16,510 bases of DNA. It comes from Bacillota bacterium (GTDB lineage: Bacteria; Bacillota; Sulfobacillia; JAJZYS01; JAJYTV01). This document shows, piece after piece, positions 1 through 7,010 of the stretch (the first letter of the stretch is position 1; every line of letters starts with the position of its first letter). Location: the NCBI GenBank assembly GCA_021810725.1, contig JAJZIE010000023.1, positions 1-16,510 of the forward strand. The letters are read 5' to 3'. Below the pieces are notes generated by a model. The model saw nothing but the letters and a program-made list of their open reading frames with translations. It had not been told where the DNA came from and searched no databases. The translations under genes were made by a program, and so were the position numbers.

Positions 1-57
1 GTGTACGTCCTGCAAGGGACTGAGCTCACCGGTACTAATCGGTCGAGGACTTGACCT
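1..57 (+). rRNA. 23S ribosomal RNA, 3' end (partial)
   Basis: The first bases match the conserved 3' terminus of bacterial 23S rRNA: a stretch ending in TACTAATCGGTCGAGGACTT, closely like the Bacillus 23S end. The 5' part lies outside the window. The exact mature end is uncertain by about 5 nt. The gene is followed after about 40 nt by 5S rRNA, the normal order of an rRNA operon. Confidence 0.93.
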
Positions 58-97
58 TGTTTGCAGTTGTGAGCGCCCTCATAGGCACTCAGACCTT

Positions 98-214
98 TCC
101 GGTGGCCATAGCGGAGGTGCCCCACCCGTTCCCATCCCGAACACGGTAGTGAAAGCCTCCAGCGCCAAGGGTACTCGCTCCGAAAGGAGCCGGGAGAGTA
201 GGTCGCCGCCGGGA
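98..214 (+). rRNA. 5S ribosomal RNA
   Basis: About 117 nt with the invariant 5S segments: CCCGTTCCCATCCCGAACAC (positions 125-144), a region of the form GAAAGCCTCCAGCGCC, and GAGAGTAGGTCGCCGCC near the end. The two termini (TCCGGTGGC and GCCGCCGGGA) pair to form helix I. The gene lies directly between the 23S end and an intrinsic terminator, so it closes the rRNA operon. No tRNA gene is seen between or after the rRNAs. Ends are accurate to about 2 nt. Confidence 0.95.
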
Positions 215-223
215 AACTTTCAA

Positions 224-254
224 GCCCCCTGCACTGCAGGGGGCCTTTCCTTTT
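224..254 (+). terminator. Rho-independent terminator of the rRNA operon
   Basis: A perfect 8-bp GC-rich stem, GCCCCCTG (224-231) with CAGGGGGC (237-244), closes a 5-nt loop. It is followed by the pyrimidine run CTTTCCTTTT (245-254). It starts 10 nt after the 5S gene, so it is the operon terminator. The roughly 170 bases from here to position 425 show no gene or clear signal. Confidence 0.9.
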
Positions 255-425
255 GCTGCGGCGATTTCCGGGGCGGGAGGTACCGTGCGCACACGTGCTT
301 TCGGCTGTGGGTCTTGGAGATCCCTCTGCCGGGGTGAGCGCTATCGTCACCAGGTACGGGTCGTCGAAGCAGGAAGCAACCAAGGGCGCTTATCGCGGGA
401 TATTTGTCCATGGTTGCGGAACGGT

Positions 426-1577
426 CTAGCCGAGCCGCAGTGCCGTGCGCCACATGCTCGTGTCGAAGGCATGGCGCAGGACGAAGAGGCCAAAGCCGAA
501 TGCCGGACCCCAGTCCTCCCGGTCCAGAAGGTCGTCGCCGACCTGCAGGCTCTCACGGAAGCTGGGGTTCCAGCGGCTCCTCTCGGGATCCGCGAGATAG
601 GCGAGAAGGTCGAATGGCAGAAAGGAGCGACCCAACGCGCCTGACGGCGCGGGCTGTGGCGGCTCGGCGTGCCCCAAGGCCAGCGCGACGTGCGCGGCGC
701 CGAAGTGGATGCCGTTACGGCGCGCGACGTGCAGGGATTCCCAGTAGCGTGGGTTGATCTCGATCACGTGGAACTCCCCGGTCTCGCCGTCGATCTGTCC
801 GTCGACCTGCGCAGGTCCCGTCCAGCCCACCGCCGAGAAGAGGGGAAGCACGGTCTCGACGAGGTCGTCGCGAACGACACCCTGCGCAAGGGTCGAGGGC
901 CCGCCGTGCAGCGGGTACTGGCGCAGTTCGCGCCAGACGAACGACGTCGTGAGACGTCCTCCCTCGCCGAACAGGAGTCCAATGTCGTAGCGCGGCCCGG
1001 GGCGCACGTAATGCTGCAGGAGAGGCTTCGGAAACTGGCTCGCGACCTCGCGGTAGCCCCGCACCGCTTCGTCGAGCGAATGCGCGATGCGCAGACCGCG
1101 CGAGCCAGCGCTGATGCGCGGTTTGATCACGACGGGCAGACCGAGCCGATCGATCGCCTCGGGCACCTCGTCGGGACCGCCTGGAACCACGGTGTCCGGA
1201 TGCCTGACGCCCGACTCGCGCATGAGCTTGGCCGCCTCGCCCTTGTCGCGCAGCCGGAGAAACGCCGCGGCAGGCGGCAGCAGGGCCGCAACTGCCTCCG
1301 GCTTTCGGGCAGCGAGCAGCGACACCGTGTCGTCGTCCGTCGGGATGACCACGTCCACGGCGTGGCGGTGTACAGTACGCCGGAGCCAGTCGAGAAACCC
1401 GTCAGCGTTCGTCACGGGATGAGGATAGGTGAACGCGCGCTCCACGTAGCGGCTGAAGCGCGAGGGGTAGATGTGCGTGGCTTCGGCGCAGAGCACCCTG
1501 ACGTTGTCGCGGCCGAGTTCCCGACACAGCTCGAGCGACTTGCGCAGCATGCCGTCCAGGACAAGAACGGTAAGCAC
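426..1577 (-). CDS. ATP-grasp family carboxylate-amine ligase, substrate unknown
   Basis: A 383-aa protein with the three-part ATP-grasp fold. The N-terminal part (residues 1-110) starts with a short beta strand (VLTVLVLDG) and contains SRYVERAFTYPHP and DVVIPTDDD, as in predicted ATP-grasp carboligases of the COG3919 type. The ATP-binding lysine lies in VVIKPRISAGSRGL (Lys152). The metal and ATP-binding motif is VIEINPRYWES (Glu273, Asn275, Arg277). Such enzymes join a carboxylate to an amine through an acyl-phosphate; the substrate cannot be told here. I chose the GTG at 1577-1575 because the fold starts there. An in-frame ATG at 1655 would add 26 residues that look non-domain. No good Shine-Dalgarno precedes either start; only a G-run (GGGGGG) lies 6 nt before the GTG. 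The gene is monocistronic, convergent with the rRNA operon and divergent from the ABC operon. Confidence 0.82.
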   Translation of the reverse strand: MLTVLVLDGMLRKSLELCRELGRDNVRVLCAEATHIYPSRFSRYVERAFTYPHPVTNADGFLDWLRRTVHRHAVDVVIPTDDDTVSLLAARKPEAVAALLPPAAAFLRLRDKGEAAKLMRESGVRHPDTVVPGGPDEVPEAIDRLGLPVVIKPRISAGSRGLRIAHSLDEAVRGYREVASQFPKPLLQHYVRPGPRYDIGLLFGEGGRLTTSFVWRELRQYPLHGGPSTLAQGVVRDDLVETVLPLFSAVGWTGPAQVDGQIDGETGEFHVIEINPRYWESLHVARRNGIHFGAAHVALALGHAEPPQPAPSGALGRSFLPFDLLAYLADPERSRWNPSFRESLQVGDDLLDREDWGPAFGFGLFVLRHAFDTSMWRTALRLG

Positions 1578-1656
1578 TTGAGGCCCCCCGGACCAATGAG
1601 GAAGGGGAAAATTCCACCGGATCCCCAGTCCAATTCTCCAGCTTCCAGGCTGCACC

Positions 1657-1674
1657 TGCGCCGGATTGCGCCGG
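1657..1674. repeat. Direct repeat of 8 bp with 10-bp period in the divergent intergenic region
   Basis: TGCGCCGG occurs at 1657-1664 and again at 1667-1674, one helical turn apart. The site lies between the divergent ATP-grasp and ABC transporter genes. Spacing on one face of the helix is what a tandem-binding regulator would use, but in GC-rich DNA it could be chance. Confidence 0.35.
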
Positions 1675-1762
1675 TTAGGCCTTTCGATCTAGAGCGGTTC
1701 GCACTTCCTGCTCTCGTCCCCGTTTGCCGCCGCCGCTAGGATGGGCTGCGGAGGTGGGCCCG

Positions 1763-2524
1763 TTGGATGTGTTGAGTGTCCAGGGACTGGAGGTGCGTTA
1801 CGGCAGCCACACGGCCGTTCGCGGCGTGAGCTTTGGCATCGGGAGCGGCGAAGTGCTGGGCCTGATCGGCCCGAACGGAGCAGGCAAGACGAGTACGCTC
1901 GCGGCCATTGAAGGTCTGCTGCGTCCCGCTGCGGGTGAGATTCGTGTGCTCGGCGTCGACCCCGTGCGCGAGCCGCTGCGGGCGCGGGCCAGTCTTGGTG
2001 TGCAACTGCAGTCGACAGCGTTTCAGCCGGACCTCAGCGTACGTGAACTGGTCGCCCTGTACGCGGGGCTCTATGGTGTGCGCCTCGGTCGCGCGGAGCT
2101 CGATCGGCGCCTGGAGAGCATCGGGCTCCTCGAGGAGGCGGGGCGCAGAGCGAGCCAGCTTTCCGGCGGCCAGCAGCAGCGCCTCACGCTTCTGATCGCC
2201 CTCGTGCACGAACCTCCGCTGCTCTTGCTGGACGAACCCACGACCGGTCTCGATCCCCAGTCGCGGCGCCAGCTCTGGAGCCACGTCGAGGAGCAGCGCG
2301 CGGTCGGCCGCAGCGTCCTGTTGACGACGCACTCGATGGAGGAGGCCGCGGCCCTGTCGGATCGCATCGCCATCATGGTGCAGGGCGAGATCGTCGCGCT
2401 CGACACGCCGAAGAAGCTGGTGGAGACGTATGCCCGGAACCCTCGCGCCATGCAGCTCGCGCATGGCAGCGTGACGCTCGAGGATGTCTTCCTGCTGCTC
2501 GCCGGAGAGGAGGTCTCGAAGTGA
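1763..2524 (+). CDS. ABC transporter ATP-binding protein (ABC-2 export type, module 1)
   Basis: A 253-aa nucleotide-binding subunit of a DrrA/CcmA-like exporter. Walker A is GPNGAGKT (residues 36-43), the signature is LSGGQQQR, Walker B is LLLLDEPTTGLD and the switch histidine is in TTHSMEEA. The C-terminal tail ends in a segment of the form VTLEDVFLLLAGEE, typical of the family. It powers export by the permease encoded next, with which it overlaps by 4 nt (GTGA). Start: TTG at 1763, 8 nt after GGAGG (1750-1754); a GTG at 1769 is possible and a TTG at 1724 lacks a ribosome site. A weak -10-like TAGGAT (1737-1742) lies just upstream. The substrate is unknown. Its own kinase/regulator pair follows, which suggests induction by the exported compound or by envelope stress. 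Confidence 0.93.
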   Translation: MDVLSVQGLEVRYGSHTAVRGVSFGIGSGEVLGLIGPNGAGKTSTLAAIEGLLRPAAGEIRVLGVDPVREPLRARASLGVQLQSTAFQPDLSVRELVALYAGLYGVRLGRAELDRRLESIGLLEEAGRRASQLSGGQQQRLTLLIALVHEPPLLLLDEPTTGLDPQSRRQLWSHVEEQRAVGRSVLLTTHSMEEAAALSDRIAIMVQGEIVALDTPKKLVETYARNPRAMQLAHGSVTLEDVFLLLAGEEVSK

Positions 2525-3294
2525 TCAAGGGGTCTGCGGCGCCTGCGCCCGGAGGCACTTTGGCAGCGCTCATGTCGGCCGAGATGCATGCGTTCGCGCG
2601 GAGCGGTCGCAGCCTGATCTGGACCATCGCGGTGCCCTTGCTGGTCCTGGTCATCGGCGAGAGCCAGCTGCCGAAGGGCATATCCGCGCAGGCGCCAACG
2701 CTCGAAATCGTCTCCATCGCGCTCGCGCTCGGAATCTTCACGCTGGGACTCTTCGGTTATGCGACCGTCCTTGCCACCTACCGCGAACGGGGGGTCTTCG
2801 AGCGGCTGCGCTGCGCACCGGTTCCCGCGTGGCAGATCCTCGGCGCGCGCCTGCTTGTGCAGATGCTGGCGGTGATTTTGCAGGCGGTGCTGCTGTTCGT
2901 TGTCGCGTGGGCGGCCTATGGCGTCGCGCCGAGCCTGGTGGGCGCTGGGTATGCTCTGGCCGTGACGATGCTTGCCGGGCTATGCGCACTCGCGATCGGC
3001 CAGGTGATCGTCGCGCTGGTCGGTACGGCCCAGGGCACCTCAGCGGTCGCCCGCGTGCTCTTCATTCTCCTGATGCTCCTCGACGGCTTCTTCTTCCGTT
3101 CGAGCAGGTGGCCGTCGGCCTTGCAGACGTTCGCGAAATGGACGCCGATCCGCATCGCAACGCGGCTGATGCAGGACGGCCTCGTGTCGGCGCACTGGGG
3201 TGCCGCGGACGTCCGCTATCTCCTCGCCCTCGCGGTCTGGATCGCGGTGCTTGCATACCTTGGCGTCTCGCGTTTCCGCTGGCAAGCGGCGTAG
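2521..3294 (+). CDS. ABC-2 type transporter permease (module 1)
   Basis: A 257-aa integral membrane protein with about six hydrophobic segments: WTIAVPLLVLVIG, VSIALALGIFTLGLFGY, LVQMLAVILQAVLLFVVAW, ALAVTMLAGLCALAIGQVIV, ARVLFILLMLLDGFFF and YLLALAVWIAVLAYLG. It has the ABC-2 pattern, with an ERGVFERLRCAPV stretch in the cytoplasmic loop after the second segment; related loops (ER..G...RL...P) occur in ABC-2 permeases. It starts with GTG overlapping the ATPase stop as GTGA, so the two are translationally coupled and probably form a 2+2 exporter. The substrate is not predictable. The next gene begins after an 84-nt gap. Confidence 0.9.
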   Translation: MIKGSAAPAPGGTLAALMSAEMHAFARSGRSLIWTIAVPLLVLVIGESQLPKGISAQAPTLEIVSIALALGIFTLGLFGYATVLATYRERGVFERLRCAPVPAWQILGARLLVQMLAVILQAVLLFVVAWAAYGVAPSLVGAGYALAVTMLAGLCALAIGQVIVALVGTAQGTSAVARVLFILLMLLDGFFFRSSRWPSALQTFAKWTPIRIATRLMQDGLVSAHWGAADVRYLLALAVWIAVLAYLGVSRFRWQAA

Positions 3295-3308
3295 AGCAAT
3301 GGCGAAAC

Positions 3309-3350
3309 GAGGAGGTTCGAGGCGTGCGCAAGGCCATGGCCGCTATGTAG
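3309..3350 (+). promoter_or_regulatory. Strong Shine-Dalgarno with an 8-codon open frame (possible leader peptide)
   Basis: GAGGAGG (3309-3315) is among the best ribosome-binding sequences in the window, yet no long gene uses it. Eight nucleotides later a GTG (3324) opens the frame MRKAMAAM, ending in TAG at 3348-3350. It lies between the permease stop (3292-3294) and the kinase ATG (3379). It could be a leader peptide that couples translation into the kinase gene, or it could be chance. Confidence 0.3.
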
Positions 3351-3378
3351 CGCCCGTGGCCCGCGCTAAACTTGGACC

Positions 3379-4557
3379 ATGAGCCAAACCAACCGCTGGC
3401 GCTTCCGGGTCCTGGCCCTGCTCGGTTTTGCGCTGGCCACCTGGGCGACCTGGAGCTCGCAGGGCGGGCCACGGGGTCCACACCTGGGAATTGCCTTCGC
3501 GTTTGCGGGGGCCTGGGTGGCGTCGCTCTTCCTGACCTCCAATCCCTTCTGGCGGCGCGTGGCGATGCTCCTGGGCCTCCTGGCGGGCGCCGCCGCGACG
3601 TTGTTCGACCCTGGCCTCAATACGCTCCTGGCCGTCTCGGTGGGCTGGGCCGGCGCAATGATTCCCTGGCGCCGCATGGCCTACCTGGGGGTCGCCGTGG
3701 TCCTCTTCGCGTGCGCCGTGTCGGTGCTCGCCTCCGGACAGGTGACCGGATGGCAGCCGCTCTTGGCGATCGTGCAGTCCGCGCAGTTTTTCAACGTGCT
3801 GTTCCTATATGGTGTGGTGCTTCTGCTTGGGCGGTTCGCGACAGACAACACCGACGCGCGGCGGGCCCAGCAGAGGGCGCTCGAGGAACTGCAGGCGGCG
3901 CACGCCGAACTTCAGGAGCGCGCCGCCACGGTGGAGGAGCTCGCCACCCTGCGCGAGCGCGCCCGACTGTCGCGTGAACTGCATGACACCCTCGGACACG
4001 CCCTCTCGGCGGTCACTGTTCAGCTCGAGGCGGCGCGGCGTCTGATGCCGCAGCAGCCAGGGCGGGCCGACGACCTTGTGCGCGAGACGCAGGAGGTTGC
4101 GAGGTCCGCCATGCGTGACCTCCGCGTGCACCTGTCCGAGCTGCGGGAGCCGAGCGGGCCGCAGGACATCGGCGAGGCCGTGCGTCGGTTGGCCGACTTG
4201 GCCGCGAGCCAGAACGGGTGGCGCGTCGAGGTCCAGGTGGTTTCGGTCGAGCTGCCTGAGCGCGGACGCAAGGCCATGTTCCAGGTCGCCAAAGAGGCGC
4301 TGGAGAACTGCGAGCGGCACGCCCGGGCAACTCGCGTGCTCCTGACGCTTGAGCCGAAAGGGGCGAACGCCGTGCTGACCGTCGAAGACGACGGGTGCGG
4401 CTTCGCTCCAGAAAGGATCGCCCCCGGCCACTTTGGTATCGCAGGCATGCGGGAGCGCCTGAGGGAACTTGGTGGCGACGTTATCGTCGAGAGCAGTCCC
4501 GGTCACGGCACGTGCGTGACGGGGACCCTGCCCACCACGGCGACAGGGGGTGGATGA
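3379..4557 (+). CDS. Sensor histidine kinase, NarL/DesK class (HisKA_3), module 1
   Basis: A 392-aa membrane kinase. Residues 1-152 hold about five transmembrane segments with little extracellular sequence, which suggests sensing within the membrane. A coiled-coil linker (155-198) leads to the HisKA_3 dimerisation helix with phospho-acceptor His202 in SRELHDTLGHALS. The HATPase domain has an N box EALENCERHA (Asn310), a G1 box DDGCGF and a G2 region HFGIAGMRERL. It should phosphorylate the regulator encoded one nucleotide downstream. The ATG at 3379 has no clear Shine-Dalgarno. A -10-like TAAACT at 3367-3372 would place transcription start at about the ATG, so a leaderless transcript is possible. 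Otherwise it is read through from the ABC genes. Confidence 0.93.
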   Translation: MSQTNRWRFRVLALLGFALATWATWSSQGGPRGPHLGIAFAFAGAWVASLFLTSNPFWRRVAMLLGLLAGAAATLFDPGLNTLLAVSVGWAGAMIPWRRMAYLGVAVVLFACAVSVLASGQVTGWQPLLAIVQSAQFFNVLFLYGVVLLLGRFATDNTDARRAQQRALEELQAAHAELQERAATVEELATLRERARLSRELHDTLGHALSAVTVQLEAARRLMPQQPGRADDLVRETQEVARSAMRDLRVHLSELREPSGPQDIGEAVRRLADLAASQNGWRVEVQVVSVELPERGRKAMFQVAKEALENCERHARATRVLLTLEPKGANAVLTVEDDGCGFAPERIAPGHFGIAGMRERLRELGGDVIVESSPGHGTCVTGTLPTTATGGG

Positions 4558-4558
4558 G

Positions 4559-5206
4559 GTGAAGGAGCCGATTCGTCTCCTGATCGCCGAGGATCAGCCC
4601 CTGATGCGCAGGGGACTGCGCACCGTCCTTGATCTGGAGCCAGGCTTCCAGGTGGTCGGGGAGGCGCCGGACGGCGTCGAGGCGGTCGCCCAGGCCAGAC
4701 GCCTGCGACCCGATCTCGTCCTGATGGATCTGCAACTGCCTCAGCAGGACGGCGTGCAGGCGACACGCGAGATCATCCAGGCGGGACTCGGCCGCGTCCT
4801 CATCCTCACCACCTTCGACACCGAGGACTACGTGCTGGACGCCATCCGCGCCGGTGCCGCGGGCTATCTCCTGAAGGACGTCGACGCGGCGGAGCTCTGC
4901 CAAGTGATCCGCCGCATCGCCGCCGGCGAGGTGTTCGTCCAGCCCAGCGTCGCCGCGAAGTATCTAAGGCAGATCGCGCAGGCCAAGCGGCCGGACGTCG
5001 AAGAGCTGACACCGCGCGAACTCGACGTGTTGCGCCTGCTGGCCCGCGGCGCGAGCAACCGCGAGATCGCCGAGGGTCTCTACATTTCGGAGAGCACCGT
5101 CAAGAACCACGTCAACAGCATCCTTGGCAAGCTGCAGGTGCCCAACCGCACGCGCGCCGCCTTGCGCGCGCAGGAGTTCCTGCCCCCGGATGATCAGGAC
5201 GGTTGA
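4559..5206 (+). CDS. Response regulator, NarL/LuxR family (module 1)
   Basis: A 215-aa two-domain regulator. The receiver domain (about 5-120) has the acidic pair Glu11-Asp12, phospho-acceptor Asp57 in LVLMDLQLP, the conserved Thr in LILTTFD and Lys in GYLLKD. The LuxR-type helix-turn-helix (about 148-205) includes LTPRELDVLRLLARG, NREIAEGLYISESTVKNHV and ILGKLQVPNRT. It is the likely partner of the preceding kinase and presumably regulates the upstream ABC genes. Start: GTG at 4559, 8 nt after AGGGGG (4545-4550). A GTG at 4550 would overlap the kinase stop but lies inside that purine run. The 183 bases after this gene contain no gene that I can support, only a 5-bp hairpin (CCGGG/CCCGG, 5278-5291) without a T tract. 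Confidence 0.94.
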   Translation: MKEPIRLLIAEDQPLMRRGLRTVLDLEPGFQVVGEAPDGVEAVAQARRLRPDLVLMDLQLPQQDGVQATREIIQAGLGRVLILTTFDTEDYVLDAIRAGAAGYLLKDVDAAELCQVIRRIAAGEVFVQPSVAAKYLRQIAQAKRPDVEELTPRELDVLRLLARGASNREIAEGLYISESTVKNHVNSILGKLQVPNRTRAALRAQEFLPPDDQDG

Positions 5207-5389
5207 TCGGTTGCGCGTGGTCGCGAGGCAATGATGGGGACAGGTGACGCCGCGGACCAGTATCTGCCGTTCGCGGGCCGGGTGTTCCCGGGCTTGGACT
5301 CGCCATCGCCCGTGTCATCCTGGGCATGCACCGCGGCAGTGAATGCGCCCGACTCGAATCCTCTCCGCGCATGAATCGGCTAGACGGGG

Positions 5390-5848
5390 GTGCTTCAACT
5401 GGCTCTTTCCTCTGGCGGCAGCGTGGTCGTCACGCTGGTCGTCCTCGGCTATATCCTCTGGAATCAGCTCCAGGTGCGGATCGTCCGCAGCAGCATGCTA
5501 CTGCCGGTCGTCCTTCTGCTGCTGGGAGCTGCGAACCTGACGCAGTACACCGCCCGGCACCCGTTCTCGTCGTCGGACATCGCCATCCTCGCCGCGAGCC
5601 TGTTGCTGCTCGCGATCGGACTTGGCGCGGCCCGCGCCTATACGGTCCGGCTTTGGCGCGACGGTGACAAGATCTTCCGGCAGGGGAGCTACGTGACGGT
5701 GCTCTTGTGGCTTGTGGGCACCGCCCTCCACATCGGCGTCGAGTCTCTGGCGCATGGCGCCGCGACCACCGACCTCCTCTACCTCGGCCTGACGCTCGTA
5801 ACCCAGCGCATGGTGCTGAGCGTGCGCGCCAGTCGGCTCGAGCATTAG
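5390..5848 (+). CDS. Small polytopic membrane protein, CcdC/DUF1453-like
   Basis: A 152-aa protein with four to five hydrophobic segments: VVVTLVVLGYILW, MLLPVVLLLLGAANLT, DIAILAASLLLLAIGLGAA, VTVLLWLVGTALHIGVES and a weaker one near residue 130. Between the third and fourth lies RLWRDGDKIFRQGSYVT. The pattern of a tryptophan, a DG motif and a following (K/Q)G(S/T) before the last helices resembles the CcdC/DUF1453 group of membrane proteins. I base this on pattern, not on a search. The function of that group is poorly defined. Start: GTG at 5390, because an in-frame TAG at 5381 excludes anything upstream; no good Shine-Dalgarno is visible. It lies 183 nt after the response regulator and may belong to the same transcript. 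Confidence 0.7.
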   Translation: MLQLALSSGGSVVVTLVVLGYILWNQLQVRIVRSSMLLPVVLLLLGAANLTQYTARHPFSSSDIAILAASLLLLAIGLGAARAYTVRLWRDGDKIFRQGSYVTVLLWLVGTALHIGVESLAHGAATTDLLYLGLTLVTQRMVLSVRASRLEH

Positions 5849-5861
5849 AGACGCAAAGAGA

Positions 5862-5904
5862 CGAGCCCGAATCCATGCGGCGTGTCCGCGCGGATTCGGG
5901 CTCG
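5862..5904. terminator. Long hairpin between convergent genes, probable bidirectional terminator
   Basis: A perfect 13-bp stem, CGAGCCCGAATCC (5862-5874) with GGATTCGGGCTCG (5892-5904). The 17-nt loop can form an inner 4-bp stem GCGG/CCGC. It lies exactly between the stop of the plus-strand gene at 5848 and the stop of the minus-strand gene at 5919. Neither side carries a good T tract, so it is not a textbook intrinsic terminator. Its position argues for transcript-end formation or protection in both directions. Confidence 0.65.
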
Positions 5905-5918
5905 CTGAGGTCTGTCGG

Positions 5919-6815
5919 TCAGAAGCCGGGCGTCAACGCGACGGCCGAGAACTGCCACCAGTTCGAGGATGTCAGGGCCTCGCCCGTCGCCAGGAGAGGC
6001 TTGCCGACGATGACGGTACGCAGGTGCGAGTTGACCAGTTCCTGCAAGGCGGGCTGCCAGACGAAGAAGGAGTAGCCACCGGGAAGAGCCGGCGTGACGA
6101 TGGCGGCCTTGCTGCCTTGCACCCGGCTGCACGCCGTTGGCTTGCCCGGCAGGCGGCCGCTGAGCAATGCCGCGGCGACGGAGCCATGGCTCGTGTCGGC
6201 GAGACAGCGCGCGGCGATCCATGGCGTCGTTCCAGGCGCCGGCGAGGAGATCGAGACGACCTGGGGGTGGGTCGCGAGCGACAGCTCCACGGCAGGCCTT
6301 GCGCCCGCCGGCAGTCTGGGGGACCAGATGGCGCGTGCACCGCTCGCCAAGGCGTCGCTTGGCCGCGCCGTCACCCAGAGCGCCGATTCGCTGGCCGAGG
6401 TGGATCCGCCCGGCCAACGCAGGTCGATCGCGACAATCTCGGTGGGGGCGATCGCCGGAATCCGCGCGAGCCTTAGGGTCGCGGGCACCGCGCGAACGTA
6501 GAAGCCTGGCTTCGCGGCAACCTTCGCGGGGATGGTGACCTTCTTGTTGTTCGGCAGGATGAAGGTCACGTCGACCGCGGGTGCCGTGCCCTGCCACGGC
6601 CAGGCGCGCACCCAGATGACGGGGAGGTCCTGCGGCAGGGTGGCGACGCTACCCTCGACGGTCGGCATGACAAACCCGGAAGACACCCGCGCAGGCATCC
6701 ACCAGGCCAGGTAGAGGACGAGCACCAGGGCGACGACATAACCGAGGGCGGCAACGTAGTCGAACGGGCGGCGCGGCTTTTCGTCGCTCGACGTGGCACC
6801 GATCTCTGTTTCCAT
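5919..6815 (-). CDS. Single-pass membrane-anchored protein of unknown function
   Basis: A 298-aa protein that I do not recognise. Residues 1-18 are charged and presumably cytoplasmic. Residues 19-40 (from YVAALGYVVAL to LAWWMP) form one transmembrane helix without a signal-peptidase or lipobox motif. The remaining roughly 255 residues should be outside the membrane. They are rich in Pro, Ala, Ser and Trp, with alternating hydrophobic stretches suggesting beta structure (VDVTFILPNNKKVTIPAKV, AVELSLATHPQVVSIS). Two cysteines (204 and 229) could form a disulfide. Start: ATG at 6815-6813, preceded by GGTGG about 6 nt upstream. An ATG at 6881 would add 22 residues with no membrane feature. The gene is transcribed away from the second ABC module and shares its upstream region and inverted repeat, so it may be co-regulated with it. 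Confidence 0.72.
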   Translation of the reverse strand: METEIGATSSDEKPRRPFDYVAALGYVVALVLVLYLAWWMPARVSSGFVMPTVEGSVATLPQDLPVIWVRAWPWQGTAPAVDVTFILPNNKKVTIPAKVAAKPGFYVRAVPATLRLARIPAIAPTEIVAIDLRWPGGSTSASESALWVTARPSDALASGARAIWSPRLPAGARPAVELSLATHPQVVSISSPAPGTTPWIAARCLADTSHGSVAAALLSGRLPGKPTACSRVQGSKAAIVTPALPGGYSFFVWQPALQELVNSHLRTVIVGKPLLATGEALTSSNWWQFSAVALTPGF

Positions 6816-6922
6816 GCGACCACCATAGCACGTTTCTTCACAAACCGGCAGGAAAACGCGCCCTTTGACACGCCGCGACACGAACCGTGCGGCTGTCCTG
6901 AGAACACGCCACGGGCAATGAT

Positions 6923-6936
6923 ATGACGTTCGTCAT
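6923..6936. promoter_or_regulatory. 14-bp inverted repeat, candidate operator of the second ABC/two-component module
   Basis: ATGACG-TT-CGTCAT has perfect 6-bp arms and lies in the divergent region between the anchored-protein gene (start 6815) and the ABC operon (start 7011). It overlaps an extended -10-like element reading TGATATGAC (6919-6927), so a bound regulator could directly affect transcription. LuxR/NarL-type regulators bind as dimers to short inverted repeats of this size. The regulator encoded at 8661 is therefore the natural candidate, by inference only. Confidence 0.6.
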
Positions 6937-7010
6937 CCCTAGTACCTTACCGATCGCACTACGGGGAGAAGTCTTTTCGCGAGACACTCGTGGCGACAGG
7001 AGGGATCGGG

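Noticed and set aside
255..425. Possible tRNA genes after the 5S gene
   Set aside because: No cloverleaf with a T-loop GTTCGA-type motif and CCA end could be found between the rRNA terminator and the ATP-grasp gene.
669..1739. A 356-codon plus-strand open frame opposite the ATP-grasp gene
   Set aside because: It is antisense to a gene with clear ATP-grasp motifs. Its translation is rich in Arg, has no domain pattern, and is explained by GC-rich third positions keeping the opposite strand open.
2484..3350. A 288-codon frame overlapping the first permease
   Set aside because: The other frame gives a textbook ABC-2 permease with six hydrophobic segments coupled to the ATPase. This frame is Arg/Ala/Gly-rich shadow sequence; only its last eight codons are discussed, as a possible leader frame.
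6865..6870. A perfect TTGACA upstream of module 2
   Set aside because: No -10-like hexamer lies 16-18 nt downstream, and it is 53 nt upstream of the better-placed inverted repeat and extended -10 element.
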